From NCBI RefSeq assembly GCF_901709675.1, contig NC_051096.1, positions 1,825,001 to 1,889,000 of the forward strand: a stretch of 64,000 nucleotides of DNA. Direction: 5' to 3'. The notes beneath the pieces are model-generated. The model was given only the letters and a program-made list of their open reading frames with translations. It was not told where the DNA came from and did no database searches. This DNA comes from Syngnathus acus (taxonomy: Eukaryota > Chordata > Actinopteri > Syngnathiformes > Syngnathidae). Both the position numbers and the translations under genes were made by a program. Shown piece by piece: positions 57,759 through 64,000 of this stretch; the stretch's first letter is position 1; each line of letters opens with the position of its first letter.

Positions 57759-60400
57759 GGAAGGGGGGGTGGGGGTGAAACGTTTTGATGGTGAAATGCC
57801 CCTAAAATTATCTCGGGGACAGGATTGACGTCAGAATGAAAAAGTACCCATAGTCCCATTTGGGAAATTTGACCCATACACGATAAGGATCGGAACTGTC
57901 AGCAAAAGTCGTGAATCAAAGAGTAACAAGTGTTTCTAGAAACAACATTGGAGTCTTTATCATACTAGCACTGACAAAGTCTTCAGTGTTTTATGTGCGT
58001 GTGTGGCTGCTTCAGCGCAGCAGACCCAAACCAAGGCGGACTGACAGAAAAAAAACAAAAAGCATAGGAGCGGAAACCATTACTTGTTCCCGGCTGAAGT
58101 TAGGCGGAGCGGCTACCTGCTAGCATGCTAACTACGGAGAGGAGGATCTTCTCCACGCTCTGCACGGGACTCCACCTCTCGGCACTGCTCTCGTAGCCCA
58201 TGGGGTCGTCGCCGGGAGCATGCAGGATGGAGATGCAGACCCGCCCATCGGGGTAGACTGGAAGGTGAGGGGGGCAAGAGGGGCAGCAAACACAGCTTTT
58301 CAGTAAATGGTCACACGTCTGCGCGGCAAAAACCATTTGGGCCTGGCGCCCGAATGGACTTTTTGACCTTCTTCCCTTCTGGCGTACTGTCAAGGCTTGC
58401 CAGAGAAGCAAAGGCCTGCAATGACTATTGCGCCACTTTGGCTTCAAAGGGAAAAATGAGAGAAAAATGAGAGAAGCGCCGACACGTACTGTTGGGGTGA
58501 AACATGTCGCAGGTGAACCTCATCTTTGGGGGGCTGAGCGGGTAATCAGAGGGAAAGGTAAGCACAGCCGGGAAGACGCCGCCTTCGAAGCAGGTGTCCT
58601 GCGGACCCCTGAGAGGCACAAAAAGCAACAGCGACTCACACGACGGACTCAACACTCGACGGCAAAAAAGGAAATGTTCTCGCCGCAGTCCATTTTTGTG
58701 CGCTCGGCCTTAGCGATGCTAACGTGAGTGTGCGCGGGACACATTAGCATTAAGCGCCTCCGTCTCCGTCAACTCACATGATGAGCGCCTCCCACTCAAA
58801 AAAGTTCTCCTCGTTGGCGGGACCTGTGAGAGAGAGCAAGACATCCAAGCGCAAACGTCCCGTCAGCAAGTCCGCACTTGAGCCAGGCCGAGAAGACGCT
58901 CCCGCTCATCCCCGAGAGCTGAATGGCGGCAAAGCACTTTGTTGGCAGGCACCCCAGAGCCACGCTTTGGAGGCGTCGGCTGAGGCCTCGGAGCAACCTA
59001 TGGTTGATGCGTTGAGCGTTTTGTGGCGGTTACGCAACGAACCGGATTCGAAGCGAAACACCTTTTCGTTTCCATCAGGACACCTGATTTCAACTTCAGA
59101 GTGAAATGGATTCGGTAAGCAATTTGATTGTTTATAGCCCTCAGAAAAGCGGCAAAGGTGCCGATCGCAACTTTGTAAAAGTAGACATTCGCAAACTCGA
59201 GCTCATGCGTCCGCTATCGCTATTGGACAATTGGAATCTAAACAAGGCTGTCCCACCGCACAAAAAAATGTCACGTGAGTGAGTTTGTCTGCGAATAGAC
59301 CAGAAAAGCGGACATGATTGCCGTTTCCGAGCGACGTCTCAAATCGCTTTGGTGCCACCAAACTACTTCCTGTGATGCTTTGCCGCCATCTTGTGACAAC
59401 TCCACTGAGGGCAGTCGAACGGTTTTTAGCAGGAGCGTCCATCCCTCCGGAATTTGCCTAGCGCAGAAGCTGCTCCGCAGGCTGCAAGATCAATGACCGA
59501 CCTGCCACGATTCCCTCCGGCGGGTTGAGCGTCAGCTCTGGAAACACATACACACCCACGCAAAAATGAGCTGCGCACCTCGCTTGAAAAACAACCCATG
59601 TCACATTCCTTGCAGAACCCCCACTCAAATTCACGTTCCGCCTGATAAGACTCTCATCCCAACGTGAACGTTTGCTCAAAACGAAATTGAGTGGTCACGC
59701 GGCATTCACGTCCGTCACATGCCTGCACATACTACGCGTGGCCTCTTTGCAAGTCTTGCCTCGATTCATTTCTTCGGGACAGTTTGAGAGAAGAGCAGTG
59801 TAGCTCCGGGGCGAGTCACTTTAATGTCCAATACACAGAAAGGAGTCGGCCAACCACCTTAAGTGGAATTGTTTTGTTCGGATTTGCTAAATGCACAGGT
59901 CCATTTCATCATCATGATAACGTGATGAATTAGAATTGATACATCTTAGGTGCTGAACCTTACAGAGTGCATCGTATTGTATGAACTTTTTGTTCTGGTG
60001 TAGCAGCTATGTGCTTCCGCATTGAAATAAAGATTGAAGGGGGGCAAAAAGACCATTGTAAGTCGGACCGGAAGCTACGTTAGCATTTAGCTTTAGACAA
60101 CCACAACGACAACAAAACAACAACAACGCTAATGTGTCGCTAGCGCGTTTTGCTCGAGCGAAGCAAACGCTCGTAACTAGAGGCGTGTGGAACCCAAACA
60201 GAACAAAAAAGCTCGTGCGTGTAATCTCCCAACTTGGTTTTCCGCCTGCGCGGCACCTTGTGGAAGCGACGGACGTCGAAGAAGAAAGCGACAAAGCGTG
60301 CTGGTGGCGTTGTTGTTGTCGAACAGCTGCGGAAGCTGTCAGTGCAGTTGTGCTCACGTTTGTATTCGGCCATGAGTCTCTTGAGCGCGGTACCCGCCAT
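57610..60400 (-). CDS. ube2g2: Ubiquitin-conjugating enzyme E2 G2 (165 aa)
   Basis: E2 enzyme that builds Lys48-linked ubiquitin chains in ER-associated degradation, working with the ligase gp78/AMFR. Six exons: 60,358-60,400, 59,502-59,537, 58,778-58,823, 58,490-58,608, 58,117-58,257, 57,610-57,722; the total is 166 codons, the family's usual length. The UBC fold is complete: [14 protein letters not shown] at the N-terminus, the HPN motif (MFHPN), catalytic Cys89 in [10 protein letters not shown], and the acidic-loop insertion [17 protein letters not shown] typical of the UBE2G/UBE2R group. The end is KSLGL. The start codon has a GC-rich promoter context with a CRE about 40 nt upstream. No disruption is seen; the intron before the last exon carries a GA microsatellite right at the acceptor. 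Confidence 0.98.
57724..57761. repeat. (GA)n microsatellite at a ube2g2 acceptor
   Basis: On the gene strand this is a CT-rich run directly before the last exon's AG, so it doubles as the polypyrimidine tract. Confidence 0.85.
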
Positions 60401-60435
60401 CCCGCCGTCGACGAGACACCGAAACCGGACGTCTG

Positions 60436-60443
60436 TGACGTCA
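60436..60443. promoter_or_regulatory. CRE in the ube2g2 promoter
   Basis: Perfect TGACGTCA 36 nt upstream of the start codon in a CG-rich, TATA-less context. This is typical of housekeeping promoters and fits the ER-stress-linked role, though no activity can be shown here. Confidence 0.45.
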
Positions 60444-61424
60444 CACGCTAGGCCTCACAACGCGCATGCGTATGTCCAGTCCGACTGAGCCGCCTCGTTT
60501 TTTTTAATGATGAAAAAAAAAAGCTTTATTGAACACTGAAAATGACAGACGCTCCTTGAGCGTCCACAGATGACGTCAAAATACAGTATAAAACATATAA
60601 AACGGGAACGCTTGTAAGAAGGTAGAAAAGAAAAATGAAAGAAAATAAATACACAAAGTGCATTTAAAGTAAATTACGCATTTCCATTCATGCACAACAG
60701 GGCCACAAATGTCGATCTGTGACGGCAAATCCGCACAGCTGAGCACAAGACGCTCGCTGGCAGCTTTTATCTCCAAAGGAGCAAGACGAGGACGACCTCC
60801 GACCCCCGGGCCGGCTGCGCGATCTGCCGCTCTCCGGCCACCTTGGACACGAGGCCAGCGGCCTCACACTTTGTTTGCCATCTGGCTCGCTCGATGTTTT
60901 TTGTTTGCTCGATCCATGCGGGCTTGAGGTCGCATGACGTGTTGATTCGAGCGCGCCGTCGTTCGTAGTCGGGTCTCGACGAGATTTGGATTCTTTCGTG
61001 TTTCTTCTTTGTTGCCTGTCTGCGTGGCTCATTTGCACCATAGGGGTCCCTCGTTTGGTCAGCAAACAATAAACTCGCACAAGTTCAACTCTTCAACTCG
61101 TTCCACCAAATATCATTCACCGTCACAAAAATCGTACGAAACGTCAGGGCCATTTTGCCACTTGCTCAGGCATAACGGCCGCTTGCCCTTGAGATGGCTC
61201 CAAAAGGGGAGACTCGGTTGCACGTTCCATTTGGTCTTGCGGGACAAAAGAAAATGTCTGACCTGAGTAAAGTCAACCTTCTAAATGTTGGGATGGTGTT
61301 GACGTGAGTCAAAGTTGTTCAATGTAGTTTGGTCGATGGCGGAGTGAATGATTGATTTTGTCACGTACCCTCGGGTCAACAAGGCACGGGGGGCCGCAAT
61401 TGTGTAAGTTCCAGAAGGCAGAGC
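60444..61424. other. Intergenic between ube2g2 and the lipocalin gene
   Basis: Contains minus-strand frames of about 100-130 codons (60,688-61,080) with no recognised domain, and a minus-strand AATAAA followed by an A-rich stretch. A short unrecognised minus-strand transcript cannot be excluded. Confidence 0.35.
60525..60530 (-). terminator. Orphan polyadenylation signal
   Basis: Minus strand reads CAATAAAGC, directly followed by a T-rich stretch (the plus strand has ten A). It lies just upstream of the ube2g2 start and has no recognised gene in front of it. Confidence 0.35.
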
Positions 61425-61431
61425 TATAAAA
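61425..61431 (+). promoter_or_regulatory. TATA box of the lipocalin gene
   Basis: TATAAAA 53 nt before the start codon. With a start of transcription near 61,455 the 5' UTR would be about 30 nt. A strong TATA box suggests tissue-restricted, high-level expression, as in liver-secreted plasma proteins. Confidence 0.75.
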
Positions 61432-61483
61432 GTGGCGCCCGCAGCCAGCACCGTTGTCGCTTTTGCCCTTGCCTTCATTCATC

Positions 61484-63798
61484 ATGAAAGTCGCGTGCCT
61501 GTTCCTGTTTGCCCTGGCCTGCTCGGCCGCTGTTGCCTCGCCTCCGGCCGAAGAGTGCGCGCCTTTGCTCGCCCCGCTGCCGCTTGACAACCGCCAACAG
61601 GTGAGCCCCGACGCGCGCTAACCCGACCCTAACCTTTAACAAACTACACTACACTTGAGGCATTTCCGGAGCCTCCATCTTTTTGGGGCATGACTTTTGG
61701 TAGCACTGCAACGATTTCTTAAAAGTATTTTTTATCCCGATAGCGATTTTGCAAATCCTTTTGTTTCCGAATACCTGCGAGCGTTTCACGACACTTTTCT
61801 TCGTGATGCAATTTGACAACAATTGGATTGAGTTTGTTAGCTTGAGGGATGCCGGCGATTGAGTGCCCAAAATACAGGGTCCGGCAAAATGATCTGACAC
61901 ATTTGTAGGTTTAATAAACAAAAACGAAAATGAAATGAAACAAAACGGCATTATATGTACTTTACGAAAATAAAAATAAAACTTTTTTGTTTCTTTGATT
62001 TATTTGTATTTTATTAAACCTACAAATCTGTGAGATAATTTTGCCGGACCCTGTCCAAGCAAGAGGCTGGCGGCCTTTGAGCCAACCGGGCAAAAGGAAA
62101 AAGCTCAGGAGCAGCGCGAGCGAGTACGCGCACGCTAGTTTGCGTACGCTAGTTTGCGCACGCTAGCTTGTGTACGCTACTTTGCGCATGCTAGCTTGCA
62201 CTGGTGCGCATGACGTGTGGGCGCTTGGCTGCACACAGCTGTCGGGCCAGTTGACGTTCATCGCGGGCTACACCGACAACAAAGCCTATGACGCCATCCT
62301 GAAGCTCACCGACGGCAGCCGCCTCAACGTCAGCGCCGCCGCCCACAACGACAAGGACTTGTTCCTCTACGAGGAGATGGGGATGTGAGTGCTCGGGCGT
62401 GCGCCCACGTATTATTTTACCTAAATATGGCCACATTGGAGCACACTTGCGACTCACTTGCTTGATGACAGTTTGCACGGCTTTTTACTGCTGTTTTGCG
62501 AGTATTGCTGTCATCTATACTGTCAACAACACGTGTTGAAGCTTTCTCACTATTTTGCAACACTTGAGCGACACCTCTTTTCCGCCGCTCGTTTCATACA
62601 GGTCATGTGTCAATTTTCATGACCGCTCCTGCACTGTTTTGCCTTCGGACGGGCTTTTCCCACACTTTTGTAAGCGTTCTGTTTTGCAGGAACGGCACCT
62701 GCTACGGCTCCAAGATGAACATCTCCATCGACGGCAACGTGGCGTCCGGCAAAAGTCAGCCATCTTTGTAGTTTGACGTCTCAAGTGGCGCGTCGGATGC
62801 TGACGCTGAGGTTTTGTCGTCCTCAGTGCAAAACATCTCGTCCGCCTACCAACTGCTGCCGACGTGCGACGGCTGCCAAGTGATGAACATCAACAGCACA
62901 GCGACAAACCTCAAGGACTTCCTGGAGGCTTTTGGCATCCACCTGGACGACATCGTCAACGACAAGATTAGCGTCCGCGCTCTCTATCTGTTTGGTGTGT
63001 GGATAACGGAAAGCCCAGCTCAACCGATTGTTTTTCTTTTTCCTTCCTATTTCAGCGACATTCCTAGCCTAACCCCGATAGGCGAAAAAGAAGCCAAATC
63101 TTACACTCAAGTAGAATCGTCCCCCAAAACTACTGAAGGAAATGTGACGGGGTAAAAGTAGCGCTTTAACGCCGCCTCTGCTTTCTGCTCAGGCCGAAGC
63201 AATACAGCAGCCGGAATCTTGTTTTGAGGGTTATTGACCAAAAACGTTTTTTCCCACCGACATCAGCCATTCTTGAACACACAAAAGGTCCAGCGATGTG
63301 AATTTCCGTAAGCCAAAAACGACTTCTTTAAAGCCAAAAACTGCTCCCGCCGTGACGTCTCGGATAGTTAAGCACCACACAAGCATTTTTCATTGCCAGG
63401 AAAGGCCGAGGCGAGTCGAGTAGTGAGTCGTGCGGTTATCGCGACAGGGTGCGCACCCTCCCTCAGGGTATTGCACGAGCCAGCTGCATCGCATATGTGG
63501 TGGCAAGCCTCTCCGCCATCTTGCGGTACCGCGTCGTAATTCCAAAGCAGTGCCATTTTGTCTGCCGCAGCTCAAGGGAACAAAGTGACGGACTCGGATC
63601 TGGAGAACTTCAAAAAGCAGGCCGAGTGCTTGGGCTTCTCCGGGAAACCCATGTTCCTGATCGACCCCAAAAAAGGTTTGCAGACCCACTGGCGCCTCTC
63701 TCGCAGTCCCGCCAAGGGTGTCGCTCCTGCAAGTCACATGTTGTTTGCTGTCTCCCACAGACTTCTGCGAAGACCACAAAGTTGTCATGATCAACTGA
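61484..63798 (+). CDS. Secreted lipocalin, saxitoxin/tetrodotoxin-binding-protein-like (212 aa)
   Basis: Six in-phase exons: 61,484-61,600, 62,239-62,384, 62,690-62,754, 62,827-62,994, 63,571-63,675 and 63,761-63,798 (213 codons). The signal peptide MKVACLFLFALACSAAVAS is followed by a mature chain of about 190 residues. The layout matches fish STBP / alpha-1-acid-glycoprotein-like lipocalins: N-terminal EECAPLL; first strand (GQLTFIAGYTD); a glycosylated beta-barrel with sequons NVS, NGT, NIS and NST; Cys pairs (GTCYG, TCDGC); and the C-terminal helix VTDSDLENFKKQAECLGF ending DFCED. Related pufferfish proteins bind small lipophilic or guanidinium toxins; the ligand here is unknown and the name does not mean the fish is toxic. 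Oddity: the lipocalin G-x-W motif reads G-Q-L. ApoM is a less likely alternative. Confidence 0.85.
61875..62053. mobile_element. Palindromic MITE in lipocalin intron 1
   Basis: Terminal inverted repeats of about 43 bp with four mismatches (start CAGGGTCCGGCAAAAT) enclose about 90 bp of AT-rich DNA. TA precedes the left end as in mariner-type elements; TC follows the right end, so one target copy has mutated. Confidence 0.8.
62130..62200. repeat. Short tandem repeat in lipocalin intron 1
   Basis: About five imperfect 14-bp units of the type 'cgcacgctagtttg', alternating with gtacgctag variants. Confidence 0.8.
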
Positions 63799-63805
63799 AG
63801 CGCTC

Positions 63806-63811
63806 ATTAAA
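63806..63811 (+). terminator. Polyadenylation signal (ATTAAA) of the lipocalin gene
   Basis: The common variant ATTAAA lies 7 nt after the stop codon, implying a very short 3' UTR. Confidence 0.6.
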
Positions 63812-64000
63812 GAAATCAAAGAGCAACATGTGTCCTTTAGTTTGTGTCGTGTCAGCGGCCCGAGTCTCGCGCAAGGCACGCGCTTCTTGCCGCTTGCTGT
63901 CACGCCGCGGCCAAGTGACTCCCTTGTCAAGTGCCCGTGTCCACTTCTGGCATGACATCCACTGGCAACCGCTCTCTTGTCTACGCACGCCTTGTCTATG

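Noticed and set aside
60688-61080. A minus-strand protein of 100-130 residues
   Set aside because: Two overlapping frames of similar length have no recognised domain or splice structure, so neither is supported.

Overview
This is eukaryotic DNA, most likely from a ray-finned (teleost) fish. Genes are split by short GT-AG introns. The intergenic DNA holds teleost-type tRNA-derived SINEs, L2- and RTE-like LINE remnants, hAT and Tigger/pogo-like DNA transposons, and GATA/GGAA/CA microsatellites. Nothing in the sequence fixes the species.

Layout. 1-9.3 kb is repeat DNA: LINE fragments, SINEs, a solo LTR inside a LINE, and three DNA transposons nested inside one another. 9.4-13.1 kb (minus) and 18.2-26.3 kb (minus) hold a tandem pair of paralogous genes for secreted alanine-rich proteins. 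Each has a non-coding first exon, a 40-nt signal-peptide exon and one giant exon. The second copy carries about 1,300 residues of Ala-Thr-Asn-Ser pentapeptides in a 240-bp higher-order repeat, and a 1-bp frameshift. Between them lies a second three-deep transposon nest (13.7-15.9 kb). 26.4-31.4 kb is repeat-rich intergenic DNA.

31.4-36.3 kb (minus) is a CEACAM-like Ig-superfamily adhesion receptor. 37.1-42.0 kb (minus) is a class 6 semaphorin, closest to SEMA6C; 20 exons splice in frame to 951 aa. 45.5-55.2 kb (minus) is a rootletin (CROCC)-like coiled-coil gene; 19 exons give about 2,031 aa and several coding tandem repeats are expanded. 57.1-60.4 kb (minus) is UBE2G2, complete at 165 aa with the catalytic Cys. 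61.4-63.8 kb (plus) is a small secreted lipocalin of the fish saxitoxin/tetrodotoxin-binding protein / alpha-1-acid-glycoprotein-like group.

The genes look functionally unrelated: adhesion, axon guidance, ciliary rootlet, ERAD ubiquitination and ligand transport. The exception is the tandem alanine-rich pair. I do not recognise that family, and it is the best candidate for something undescribed. The two copies share exon structure, 5' exon, TATA-like box spacing, an upstream CRE, a hydrophobic C-terminal tail and almost identical sequence blocks, but only one acquired the giant repeat. Exon boundaries were read by eye from splice signals and phase; no alignment or transcript data were available.
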